A DNA stretch of 18,673 bases from an uncultured Thermomicrobiales bacterium (GTDB lineage: Bacteria > Chloroflexota > Chloroflexia > Thermomicrobiales > UBA6265): NCBI GenBank assembly GCA_902806375.1, contig CADCWK010000376.1:1-18673 (forward strand), given 5' to 3'. Position 1 is the first letter of the stretch. Each line of letters opens with the position of its first letter. Under the pieces are notes generated by a model that was given only the letters and a program-made list of their open reading frames with translations, did no database searches and had not been told where the DNA came from. Made by a program: the position numbers and the translations under genes. Below are positions 6,839 to 14,255 of this stretch, piece by piece.

Positions 6839-8896
6839 ATGCTGGCTCACGACACCATGGCGGAGATGCGGACCCGGCACCCGGACTGGATCTGGAACCG
6901 GAGCGACACCCACACCTTCCTCGCGCCGCCCGGCTCGCACGAGTCCTTCAAGACGGTCGTTGAGCCCGGCAACTCGTTCTCTCCCGGCCCGGAGACCTAC
7001 GGCGTCTCGACCTGGGCGTCCGTCGGGGGAGAACTCCACGCACCCGAGCTCCGGCCGCTCGACGACCTGACATGGCGGCTCCAGGATGGGCATATCCCCG
7101 TCCTGAGTTGCCAGTGGCGGGCCGGGCCACTGGAAATCACCTCGCGCCTCTTCACCGACGGCGATGTGGCGATGAGTGACGTCAAGACGTACCTGTCGGT
7201 TGATGTCCGCAACGTCGGACCCGAGCCTGTGTCGGCGTCGCTCTTCGTGGTCATCCGCTCGTTCGGGGCGGCGGGCGGTCCGGTCCGCCAGCTGGCCCTG
7301 CGTGACGACGCCGTGCACGTCAACGGGAAACCGCTGATCTACCCCGACCCGCCGGCGGACGCGTTCGGAGCGATGAGTTACGGGGCGACCGGCCAGGACG
7401 TCTCGATCCCGCTCCGGGAAGGCATCCTGCCCCTGGACCAGTCGGTCGACGACCCCTCTACCTGGGCCAGCGGGGCGCTCGAGTACCGGCTGGATCTCGC
7501 GCCCGGCCAGATGCGGACGGTCGGCCTGGCCTTCCATCTGCACGCCGATCACCGGATGCTGACCTGGCTGACACCGCCCGAGCAGCCGCTGGCGCTGGCC
7601 GACCGGACGGCGTCGTTCGCGGACCGCTGGCGGGCCCGCTCACCGATCGAGTTGGATGTCCCCGACCCACGTTTCGTCGAGGCCTTCTTCGCCCAGCTCA
7701 CCCACATGGCGATGCTCATGGTCGGGGACGCCCCGCGCGTCTCGCCGCTGACGTACCCGATGTGGTGGGTCCGGGACGCCGCCTATGTGGTCGCCGCCCT
7801 GGATAAGGGTGGCGACCACGATGCCGCGGCGCGCGCCTGCCGGGACGCCGTCCGCCGGGACGCCGCCACGGGCTTCGGGTCCGAGGCCGATGTACCCGGC
7901 GAACTGATCTGGATGCTGACGGAGCACGCGTTGCTCACCGGCGACCTCGCTTTCCTAGAGGAGGTCTACCCGTTCATCGAGACGAAGGCCGATCTCCTGC
8001 TCCGGATGGCGCGGACCGTCGTGCCGCTCAAGGCCAGCCACGAGTACTGCACGCACGAGCAGATGCTGACGCCGGTCACCGACCTGATCTGTCTGCCCGC
8101 CAAGGACGACCTGATCGTCGGTCGGATGGATCACCACTTCCCGACGTTCTGGGTCAACGGCTTCGCGTGGCTCGGTCTCACGCGCGCCGCCCGGGCCGCG
8201 GCCCTGGTTGGCCGTGACGGCGAGCGGTTCGCCGCCGGCGCCCGGTCGATCCTGACGGCGCTCCAGCGAGTCGCCCCCGAGCGCTTCGGGCAGAACGAGC
8301 GCGACGTCGTCTGCGCCCTCTGGCCGACGGGCTGGGCGACGCCCGGCGATCCGGTCGTCCGATCCGTCTACGACGACTGGTGGGATCGGGTTCGCTGTCC
8401 GGGTGGCGTCCTTCATCACGAGCCGCTCTGGACGTACTTCGAGGCGGGCGAGGCCCACAACTGGATGCTGCTGGGTCAGCGCGACCGGGCCTGGGCCGCG
8501 ATCGAGCACTTCCTCACGGTCCACAGCGCACCCGGTCTGTACTGCTATCCGGAGGGGGAGCGAGACGAGAACAGCGCGTCCCTCCTCTGGCAGCGGACCC
8601 GCGGCTGGGACGTCATGCGGTTCGTCACGCCGAACGTGTGGACATCGGCCGAACTCTTCCTGCTCCTCCGGGACGCGCTGGTGCGCGAGGAGGGCGATGG
8701 CCTGGTGATCGGTTCTGGTGTGCCGTCCTCGTGGCTGGGGCACGCCTTCTCTGTCCGGATGCTACCGACCCACTTCGGCGACGTCTCCTTCTCGTACCGG
8801 CCGGACAGCCGGACGGTGACCGTCACGGTGGACCGGATGCCACCCGGCGGCATCCGGCTCGACCTCGATAGTCCAGCCGTGCTCGTCGTCGCCTAG
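6839..8896 (+). CDS. Probable six-hairpin (alpha/alpha)6 glycoside hydrolase-like protein
   Basis: This 685-residue protein has two visible parts. Residues about 1-265 are beta-rich, with alternating strands of a beta-sandwich type. Residues about 270-600 are helix-rich and look like an (alpha/alpha)6 toroid, with MWWVRDAAYVVAAL (308-321), a motif type seen in GH15/GH63/GH78-like barrels. A short beta tail ends the protein (about 620-685). Candidate catalytic acids are D313, E355 (DVPGELIWML) and the acidic cluster YFEAGEAH (533-540); I cannot assign them firmly. There is no signal peptide, so it is probably cytoplasmic and acts on imported oligosaccharide. The start ATG 6839 has GAGGG at 6826-6830; an alternative in-frame ATG is at 6857. 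The gene lies between the binding protein and an ADP-ribosylglycohydrolase-like gene. The GH family is not recognised. Confidence 0.75.
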   Translation: MLAHDTMAEMRTRHPDWIWNRSDTHTFLAPPGSHESFKTVVEPGNSFSPGPETYGVSTWASVGGELHAPELRPLDDLTWRLQDGHIPVLSCQWRAGPLEITSRLFTDGDVAMSDVKTYLSVDVRNVGPEPVSASLFVVIRSFGAAGGPVRQLALRDDAVHVNGKPLIYPDPPADAFGAMSYGATGQDVSIPLREGILPLDQSVDDPSTWASGALEYRLDLAPGQMRTVGLAFHLHADHRMLTWLTPPEQPLALADRTASFADRWRARSPIELDVPDPRFVEAFFAQLTHMAMLMVGDAPRVSPLTYPMWWVRDAAYVVAALDKGGDHDAAARACRDAVRRDAATGFGSEADVPGELIWMLTEHALLTGDLAFLEEVYPFIETKADLLLRMARTVVPLKASHEYCTHEQMLTPVTDLICLPAKDDLIVGRMDHHFPTFWVNGFAWLGLTRAARAAALVGRDGERFAAGARSILTALQRVAPERFGQNERDVVCALWPTGWATPGDPVVRSVYDDWWDRVRCPGGVLHHEPLWTYFEAGEAHNWMLLGQRDRAWAAIEHFLTVHSAPGLYCYPEGERDENSASLLWQRTRGWDVMRFVTPNVWTSAELFLLLRDALVREEGDGLVIGSGVPSSWLGHAFSVRMLPTHFGDVSFSYRPDSRTVTVTVDRMPPGGIRLDLDSPAVLVVA

Positions 8897-8934
8897 CAGG
8901 ATGCCGCTCGCCAGCGCGATGGCGTCGCAGATGG

Positions 8935-8939
8935 AAGGA
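8935..8939 (+). promoter_or_regulatory. Ribosome binding site setting a non-ATG start
   Basis: AAGGA lies 4 nt before a TTG at 8944 and 10 nt before an in-frame GTG at 8950. No in-frame ATG near the first conserved residues competes with these. Either codon could be the real start of the downstream gene, a difference of two residues. Confidence 0.5.
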
Positions 8940-8943
8940 CAAG

Positions 8944-10341
8944 TTGACCGTGCCTGGCTACGCATCGTGGAAGACGCTCTACGCCGCCGAGCTCGCCCAG
9001 CTCGACGCGGAGGGATACCGGGTAGACATCCCGGCTGGCTGGGTCGAGGATCAACCCCTCCCGTTCCCGGCCGGCATCCTCGCCGCGACCGGGGGCGGCT
9101 CCGACGAGGCCAGCTGGGAGCGTGCCTACCACGCGCTCTGGCAGGTCCGGGAGCAGGGACTCCGGCCCGACTATCCGTACCGGGAGCCGAGCGACCTGCC
9201 GGGCATTCTGGCCGCGGCCGGAGAGGTCCCGGCGCTGGTGCCACTCACGGAGTCTGCCTATCCCGACCGGATCCGGGGCGGCTGGTTCGGCCGCTGCGGG
9301 GGGTGTGTCCTCGGCAAGCCGCTGGAGATGGGGTTCGGTCGCGCCCAGATCGAGGAGTACCTGACGAGCGTCGGCGCGTATCCACTCGACGATTGGGTCC
9401 CGATCCGGTCGGAGAAGCTGGACCGGACGCTCCGGCTGGATTGCCTGCCGTCGTCCCGTGGCCACGTCACCTACGTCCAGCCGGACGATGACATTCACTA
9501 CTCCATCATGTCGCTCCTGCTCGTGGAGCAGAAGGGGCTGGACTTCACCACGGTCGACGTCGGCCTGAGTCTCCTCGAGAACATCCCCTATCACTGGCTC
9601 TGGGCCGCCCACCGGCAGGCTTACTACCATCTCGTGAACATGACGGACGATCGGCCGGACGCCGAGCAGATCGACGAGATCCCGCTCAAGCTCAACCCGT
9701 GGCGGGAGAGCATCGACGGGCAGCTCAAGGGCGACCTGTGGGGATATATCTCCCCCGGCGACCCCCGGGCGGCCGCTCCGCTGATCCACCGGCAGGCGTC
9801 GCTCTGCCTGACGAAGAATGGCCTCTATGGCGGCATGTTCGTCGCGGGCTGCCTGGCCGCGGCCCTGACCGAGCAGCCGACGGTCGAGACGATCCTGCGG
9901 GGTGGCCTGTCGGTGATCCCGCGCGAATCCCGGCTGGCCAGGATGGTCGGTCTCGTCACCGCCTGGTACGGGGAGACCGGGGACTGGGTGGCCACCTGTC
10001 AGCGGATCGAGGAACGCTACGGTCATCTGTACTACGCCGCGACGGTCAACAACATGGCGATGGTCGTTCTGGCGCTGCTGCACGGACAACTCGACTACAC
10101 CCGGTCGATCACGACGGCGGTGATGGCGGGCATCGACGTGGACTGCAACGGTGCGACCGTGGGTAGCATCGTGGGCACGGCGATCGGGTACGACCGGATC
10201 GACCCGCGGTGGGTCGAACCCTTGAACGACACCGTCCGGACGGTCGTTGCGGGGTTCGGCGAGGGGACGATCTCGGACCTCGCTGCCCGCACCGTCGCCC
10301 TGCGGCAACTTCACCCGGTGGCGATTACCGACCATCCCTGA
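8944..10341 (+). CDS. ADP-ribosylglycohydrolase-family protein (DraG/ARH fold)
   Basis: This 465-residue protein belongs to the all-alpha ADP-ribosylglycohydrolase family, Mg2+-dependent enzymes that cleave N- or O-glycosidic ribosyl bonds. The family core begins near residue 108 (DRIRGGWFGRCGGCVLGKPLE). The first metal motif is PDDDIHYSIM (D181-D183, standing for the usual TDDT), and the second is GIDVDCNGATVGSIVG (396-411, with D398 and D400). TVNNMAMVVLALLHG (367-381) precedes the latter. About 105 residues before the core form an extra N-terminal region. It starts at TTG 8944 (or GTG 8950), 47 bp after the putative glycosidase gene, and appears to be the last gene of the transporter cluster. 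In that context it more probably hydrolyses a small glycoside or nucleoside-like compound than ADP-ribosylated protein; this is inference. Confidence 0.85.
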   Translation: MTVPGYASWKTLYAAELAQLDAEGYRVDIPAGWVEDQPLPFPAGILAATGGGSDEASWERAYHALWQVREQGLRPDYPYREPSDLPGILAAAGEVPALVPLTESAYPDRIRGGWFGRCGGCVLGKPLEMGFGRAQIEEYLTSVGAYPLDDWVPIRSEKLDRTLRLDCLPSSRGHVTYVQPDDDIHYSIMSLLLVEQKGLDFTTVDVGLSLLENIPYHWLWAAHRQAYYHLVNMTDDRPDAEQIDEIPLKLNPWRESIDGQLKGDLWGYISPGDPRAAAPLIHRQASLCLTKNGLYGGMFVAGCLAAALTEQPTVETILRGGLSVIPRESRLARMVGLVTAWYGETGDWVATCQRIEERYGHLYYAATVNNMAMVVLALLHGQLDYTRSITTAVMAGIDVDCNGATVGSIVGTAIGYDRIDPRWVEPLNDTVRTVVAGFGEGTISDLAARTVALRQLHPVAITDHP

Positions 10342-10559
10342 GACGGAATCCGGTTGATCACTCGAGACAGCAGGCGCAACACGCTAGGGGCGAGCAGACC
10401 CCTTCCCCGGAGGGGATCTCTATCTGGTCCCGGTCCCGGAGCAGGCGACTGCTTCGATGTAGGCATGTTGGGACTGACTGTCCCGTCAAGCGGCGCAACG
10501 ACGCCCCGGACCAGCCTGGTTCAGGGCGTCGTGTCATCCAGTCCATCAGGAGGGGGCAA
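10342..10559. other. Convergent intergenic region with four hairpins
   Basis: This gap lies between the + strand ADP-ribosylglycohydrolase-like gene and the - strand PfpI-like gene and has no credible ORF. It contains successive inverted repeats: CCCCT/AGGGG (10399-10415), an eight-pair stem CGGAGCAG/CTGCTTCG with a GCGA tetraloop (10437-10456), GGGAC/GTCCC (10470-10484), and the long hairpin at 10498-10532. At least the last is probably a terminator; the others could belong to a structured RNA. Confidence 0.45.
10498..10532. terminator. Bidirectional hairpin between convergent genes
   Basis: ACGACGCCC (10498-10506) pairs perfectly with GGGCGTCGT (10524-10532). Inside, GGACCA and TGGTTC form six more pairs (one G-U) around a GCC loop, separated from the outer stem by a C/A mismatch. 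It lies between convergent genes ending at 10341 and 10560 and has no T-run on either side. Position and strength make it the likely shared transcription end. Confidence 0.6.
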
Positions 10560-11162
10560 TTACGATGAGACGAGGATGCCCGCCCTGGGTGCATCGGTCT
10601 TCTGCGCCATCGCGCGGTGTGGGCCCTCGGCGATCTCCTCGACCATCTTGCGGACGAACGCCGGGATGTCGTCCGGGTTGCGGCTCGTGACCAGTCCCTT
10701 GTCGGTGTGAACCTCCTCGTCGACCCAGATCCCGCCCGCGTTGCGGATGTCGGTCTGGAGGCTCGGCCACGAGGTCAGCGTCCGTCCGCGGACGACATCG
10801 GCCTCGACGAGCGTCCACGGGCCGTGGCAGATGGCGGCGATGGGCTTGCCGGCCTCGGCGAAATGGCGGACGAACGCGACCGCATCCCGGTCGGTGCGCA
10901 ACTCGTCGGGGTTGGCGACCCCGCCCGGCAGGACGAGCGCGTCGTATGCCTCGGGACTCGCCTCGGCGACGAGCCGGTCGACGGGGAACGTATCGCCTTT
11001 GTCGAGGTGGTCGAAACCCTGGACCGTGCCGGACCGGAGGGAGACCAACTCGACCTCCGCGCCCGCGGCCTTCGCGGCGTTCCACGGTTCGGTGAATTCG
11101 ACCTCTTCGAAGCCGTCGGTGAGCAGGAAGGCGACGCGTCGTCCCTGGAGTTCGTGGGCCAT
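10560..11162 (-). CDS. DJ-1/PfpI-family protein (YhbO/PfpI-like)
   Basis: This 200-residue cytoplasmic protein belongs to the type 1 glutamine amidotransferase-like DJ-1/PfpI family. Members have been described as proteases, glyoxalases or deglycases and are often stress-induced. The nucleophile elbow is AAICHGPW, with C112 followed by H113, and the partner glutamate is in TDGFEEVEFTEP (E19 or E20). VLPGGVANPDELR (77-89) is the conserved loop next to the active site. These features match YhbO/PfpI rather than plain ThiJ. The start ATG at 11162 has GAGGAG at 11173-11178, 10 nt upstream. The hemY-like gene lies 153 bp upstream on the same strand; the gap holds a small inverted repeat (GCCAT 11246-11250 / ATGGC 11258-11262), so a separate promoter is possible. 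Confidence 0.9.
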   Translation of the reverse strand: MAHELQGRRVAFLLTDGFEEVEFTEPWNAAKAAGAEVELVSLRSGTVQGFDHLDKGDTFPVDRLVAEASPEAYDALVLPGGVANPDELRTDRDAVAFVRHFAEAGKPIAAICHGPWTLVEADVVRGRTLTSWPSLQTDIRNAGGIWVDEEVHTDKGLVTSRNPDDIPAFVRKMVEEIAEGPHRAMAQKTDAPRAGILVSS

Positions 11163-11315
11163 GAGTGCTGTTCTCCTCGTCTGGCACTCACCACCGGCTC
11201 ACGCCGGTAGCGGGAACCGTGCGGGAATCCGGTCGCAGGCGGGGTGCCATGCTGCCGATGGCGGTGACCCTGCCCGGGCCCACGGTGCGTCCCCGGCGGC
11301 TGGCAGGGCCACCAT

Positions 11316-12779
11316 TCAGGAGGGCCGGTCGGTCGCTAGTGCCAGTACCTGCTCGACGACCCGACGGGCGGCCCGCTCGCCGGAGCGGACGCAGTCGGGG
11401 ATGCCGACGCCGTGGTACCCGCACCCGGCGATCGCGAGGCCCGGGACCATGGCGATGCGCAGATCCACCTCCGCGATCCGGTCCAGATGGCCGACGGTGT
11501 ATTGCGGGCTGCCATCCGGCCAGCGGAACACCCAGCGTCGCGTCGGGACGGCGTCGACGCCGAGGACGTCGCGTAGCTCCGCCAGCGCCAGCGCCTGGAT
11601 CTCGTCGTCGCTCAGGGTCAGCGCGTCCCGACCGCCTGACCGGCCGACGTAGAACCGGAGCAGGATCTGGTCGTCCGGCGCCCGTCGCGCCCACTTCGAG
11701 GACGTCCAGGTCGAGGCCAGGACCGGACGGCGCTGGACCCGGGGCACGACGTAGCCATAGCCGCGCAGCGGGTGTGCGATGTCCTGCCGGCGGAAGGCCA
11801 GGGACAGGGTGACGCTGTTGACGTGCGGGATGTGGCGCAGATTCGCCCCCGCGATCGGCGACAGGCCCCGCTGCCCATCGGACAGCAGGTCGGCCGTGAC
11901 CGGGGCAGGGGTCGCCAGGATCAGCCCGTCGGCCGCCACGTCCTCGCCGGAGGACGTCTGGACGAGGTACCGGTGCGGCGATCCCTCCGGCGCCCGTGCC
12001 AGCCGGGTGACCGCGATTCCGGTCCGCAACGTCACCCCCCGGGCCAGGAGGCAGGTCGTCAAGGCGTCGACGATGTCGCCCATGCCGCCGACCGGGCTGA
12101 GGAACCCGGCCTTCGGGGCCGCGCCGCTGGCCAGCGCCCGCCTGCGGTTGGCGATGACGCCCCGGATGATCCCGCCGTGGTCTCGTTCGGCCCCCCGGAG
12201 CTGGGGGAAGGTCGCCATCGTGCTGAGCTGGCCGCCGTCGCCAGCGTAGATCCCCGCCATCAGGGGCTCGATCAGCCGCTGGTATGCCTCGCGCCCGAGC
12301 CGCCGGGAGATGAACCGCTCCAGCGACTCGTCGTCGGCGTCGGTCCGGGCGGGGAGTACCCAGTCCAGCGCCATCCGGGCCTTGCCAATCGGGGAAAGGA
12401 GCGACGAGGTGACGACCGGGCGGAGACGGGTCGGGACGAGCCCGCTCAGCCCGTCCGGAATCGGGTGGAGCCGGCCATCCCAGAGGACGCGGCTGCCCCG
12501 GTTCTCCGGACGGGTCGGCTGCAACCCGTCCGCCAGGCCGATCTCCGCGCAGAGATCGGTCATCCAGCCCTTGGCGGCCAGGTACGACTCCGGCCCGCCC
12601 TCGACCGTGAAGCCGTCCTCCTGGACCGTCACGATCTTGCCGCCGAGGCGGTCCGCTGCCTCCAGGACGGTGACGTCGACCTCTGGCGCGGTGAGGGCGA
12701 CGGCGCGCGCCGCCGCCAGCCCGGTGATGCCGCCACCGACGATGACGATCCGTGGCGCTGTGGTCGGTCCTGGCGTCAA
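11316..12779 (-). CDS. hemY: HemY/CgoX-type FAD-dependent protoporphyrinogen/coproporphyrinogen oxidase
   Basis: This 487-residue flavoprotein oxidises a porphyrinogen to the porphyrin late in haem synthesis (protoporphyrinogen IX, or coproporphyrinogen III in the Gram-positive route). Motifs are the N-terminal FAD site RIVIVGGGITGLAAARAV, then LEAADRLGGKI, GFTVEGGPESYLAAKGW (the HemY signature after the FAD fold), IYAGDGGQLSTMATFPQL, and the C-terminal FAD contact GCGYHGVGIPDCVRSGERAA. The open frame extends to an ATG at 12947, but the extra 56 residues are Arg/Pro-rich with no family similarity. I choose TTG at 12779 because GAGGA (12785-12789) precedes it by 5 nt and the FAD motif then begins at residue 10. 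No other haem genes are adjacent. The symbol could equally be cgoX or hemG in other naming schemes. Confidence 0.9.
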   Translation of the reverse strand: MTPGPTTAPRIVIVGGGITGLAAARAVALTAPEVDVTVLEAADRLGGKIVTVQEDGFTVEGGPESYLAAKGWMTDLCAEIGLADGLQPTRPENRGSRVLWDGRLHPIPDGLSGLVPTRLRPVVTSSLLSPIGKARMALDWVLPARTDADDESLERFISRRLGREAYQRLIEPLMAGIYAGDGGQLSTMATFPQLRGAERDHGGIIRGVIANRRRALASGAAPKAGFLSPVGGMGDIVDALTTCLLARGVTLRTGIAVTRLARAPEGSPHRYLVQTSSGEDVAADGLILATPAPVTADLLSDGQRGLSPIAGANLRHIPHVNSVTLSLAFRRQDIAHPLRGYGYVVPRVQRRPVLASTWTSSKWARRAPDDQILLRFYVGRSGGRDALTLSDDEIQALALAELRDVLGVDAVPTRRWVFRWPDGSPQYTVGHLDRIAEVDLRIAMVPGLAIAGCGYHGVGIPDCVRSGERAARRVVEQVLALATDRPS

Positions 12780-13179
12780 GGGGATCCTCGGTCCGTCGTG
12801 GCGGCGAGCCGGCCGCGGACAGCCAGCGCGGCATTGGCGACGGTGGGTCTGGCCGGGCTGGCGTCGTGCCGCCGGGTCGCAGGGGACGCGACGTTCTCGC
12901 GTCCGCCCGCAGGGATGCCGGGACGGATGGTCAGCGCGTCCCGGCATCCCCGCGGGCCACCGCTGGGCGGCCCGATCGATCCGCGCCGATCCGCCAGTCG
13001 GTTCGTTATGCTACATCACCGAACCGGTGGAATCCGACAGGATTTGGGTACCCCATCAGGTTCAGGACCTGGCCAGTGGCGGTCGTGTCCCCGGACCCTG
13101 ACAATGCGCGGCGATACCCGGTCACGGTCATCCGCGAGCGAGCGATCAGCCGCCGCCCGCCCAGCCCGCCAGGAGCCCG
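12780..13179. promoter_or_regulatory. 400-bp divergent intergenic region with inverted repeat and hairpin row
   Basis: No gene is supported in this stretch between divergent hemY-like and LLM oxidoreductase genes. Positions 12780-12990 show nothing beyond high G+C. CGGTTCG (12999-13005) and CGAACCG (13020-13026) form a perfect 7-bp inverted repeat around a 14-nt centre that contains TATGCT (13007-13012), a candidate -10. Downstream follow perfect short hairpins: CACCG/CGGTG (13017-13029), AATCC/GGATT (13031-13044), the palindrome GGGTACCC (13046-13053), and CAGGT/ACCTG (13057-13071). This looks like an operator-promoter plus a structured leader for the + strand gene; the direction is not certain. 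Confidence 0.4.
12785..12789 (-). promoter_or_regulatory. Ribosome binding site for the TTG start of the HemY-like gene
   Basis: On the - strand, GAGGA followed by TCCCC leads directly into TTG at 12779. No in-frame ATG lies between the FAD motif and the distant ATG at 12947, so this site decides the start. Confidence 0.6.
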
Positions 13180-14109
13180 ATGATGACGTCCGCCCAGTCG
13201 CCCCTCCCGGAGCCATCGGCCAGCGCGCATCCCACCCGGTCCCTGACGTTCGGGATCTGCCGCAACCCGACGCTGCCGTTCCCCGAGCTCGTCCGCCAGT
13301 TCCGGCTCTACGAGGAGGTCGGTTTCGAGACCGCCTGGCTGACCGACCACTTCCAGCGGCCCAGCGGGCCGGAGGAGCCGTTCCTGGAGGGCTGGACGAC
13401 ACTGGCCGCGATCATCCCGCAGACCAGTTCGATCCGGGTCGGCGTGCTGGTCTCCAGCAACACGTTCCGGAACCCCGCCCTCCTCGCCAAGATGGCGATC
13501 ACCCTCGACCAGATCAGCGGTGGCCGGCTGGAGGTCGGGCTCGGCGCGGGCTGGTACGTCCGCGAGCATGAGCAGTTCGGGATCGACTTCCCGGAGCCGC
13601 CGGTGCTGGTCGCCCGGTTCACCGAGGCGGTCACGGTCCTCGACCTGCTGCTCCGGGAAGCCGGCGGCAGCTTCGATGGCACCTACTACCGGCTGGACGG
13701 CGCCGCGCTCGTCCCCGGCAGCACCCAGCGGCCGCGGGCCCCGCTGACGCTCGGCGCCCACGGTCCCCGGATGCTCGCCACGGTCGCCCGCTTCGCCGAC
13801 CGGTGGAACTCCTTCGGGACGGTCGCCGAGATCCGGGAGCGCAACGACCGGCTCGACGAGGCCTGCGCCCGCGTCGGCCGTGACCCGCACGCGATCGTCC
13901 GCTCGTTCTTCGGGCAGGTGCCCCGGCAGACGATGGCCAACCGGCTGGAGTTCGATCCCTGGGAATCGCCCGACGCCTTCGCCCACATGGTCGGGATCTA
14001 CCGGGAGGCGGGGATCACCGACTTCATCGTCGACGGGCCGGAGCCGCACCAGTTGGAGATGATGGGCCGGATCGCGACCGACCTGCTGCCCGGACTGCGG
14101 GCCGGGTAG
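13180..14109 (+). CDS. LLM-class (luciferase-like) flavin/F420-dependent oxidoreductase
   Basis: This 309-residue protein is a luciferase-like TIM-barrel oxidoreductase that would use F420 or FMN. Visible family features are FGICRNPTLPFPELVRQFRL followed by YEEVGFETAWLTDHF (barrel start), LAAIIPQTSSIRVGVLVSSNTFRNPALLAKM (an 80-110 region containing the conserved NPaLLAK motif), TLDQISGGRLEVGLGAGW (around 108-125, the most diagnostic segment), and the late strand GITDFIVDGPEP. The start is ATG 13180 (a second ATG follows at 13183) with AGGAG at 13171-13175. The gene stands alone, with a structured leader upstream and a convergent neighbour downstream. The substrate is unknown; N-terminal wording resembles the F420-dependent group more than true luciferases. 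Confidence 0.88.
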   Translation: MMTSAQSPLPEPSASAHPTRSLTFGICRNPTLPFPELVRQFRLYEEVGFETAWLTDHFQRPSGPEEPFLEGWTTLAAIIPQTSSIRVGVLVSSNTFRNPALLAKMAITLDQISGGRLEVGLGAGWYVREHEQFGIDFPEPPVLVARFTEAVTVLDLLLREAGGSFDGTYYRLDGAALVPGSTQRPRAPLTLGAHGPRMLATVARFADRWNSFGTVAEIRERNDRLDEACARVGRDPHAIVRSFFGQVPRQTMANRLEFDPWESPDAFAHMVGIYREAGITDFIVDGPEPHQLEMMGRIATDLLPGLRAG

Positions 14110-14163
14110 GCCAGGCACTGCCTGCCCGGACCCGACATGACGCGAGATGGCCAGGCTCGGGAC

Positions 14164-14176
14164 GGCGCGGAGCGCC
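14164..14176. terminator. Short GC hairpin between convergent genes
   Basis: GGCGC (14164-14168) and GCGCC (14172-14176) form a perfect 5-bp stem with a GGA loop, 54 bp after the LLM gene stop and before the convergent phosphotransferase gene end. There is no T-run, so function as a terminator is uncertain. Confidence 0.3.
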
Positions 14177-14225
14177 ATGAGGAAAAAGGCAGGGGCGGAG
14201 CGTCCGGGCCTGTCGGTCAGTGGGA

Positions 14226-14255
14226 CCGGCCGTCGCCGGCCGTCACCGGCCACCC
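14226..14255. repeat. Three imperfect tandem copies of a 10-mer (CCGGCCGTCG type)
   Basis: Starting at 14226, 14236 and 14246, the unit reads CCGGCCGTCG, CCGGCCGTCA and CCGGCCACCC. The array overlaps the stop codon of the - strand phosphotransferase gene (14243-14245) and can form a CCGGC/GCCGG stem (14226-14239). It may be part of that gene's transcription end or a product of slippage. Confidence 0.45.

Noticed and set aside
8893..10335. Long - strand open frame of 480 codons
   Set aside because: Antisense to the ADP-ribosylglycohydrolase-family gene, whose motifs are clear on the + strand.
11188..12834. - strand open frame of 548 codons in another frame over the HemY-like gene
   Set aside because: Pro/Gly/Arg-rich; the FAD motifs are in the other - strand frame.
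12780..12947. N-terminal extension of the HemY-like protein to ATG 12947
   Set aside because: The 56 extra residues are Arg/Pro-rich without family similarity, while TTG 12779 has a well-placed ribosome binding site.
11772..13571. + strand open frame of 599 codons
   Set aside because: Antisense to the HemY-like gene and then out of frame with the LLM oxidoreductase; no family features.
14226..14255. Possible CRISPR-like or satellite array
   Set aside because: Only three imperfect 10-mers with no spacers; too short and overlapping a stop codon.
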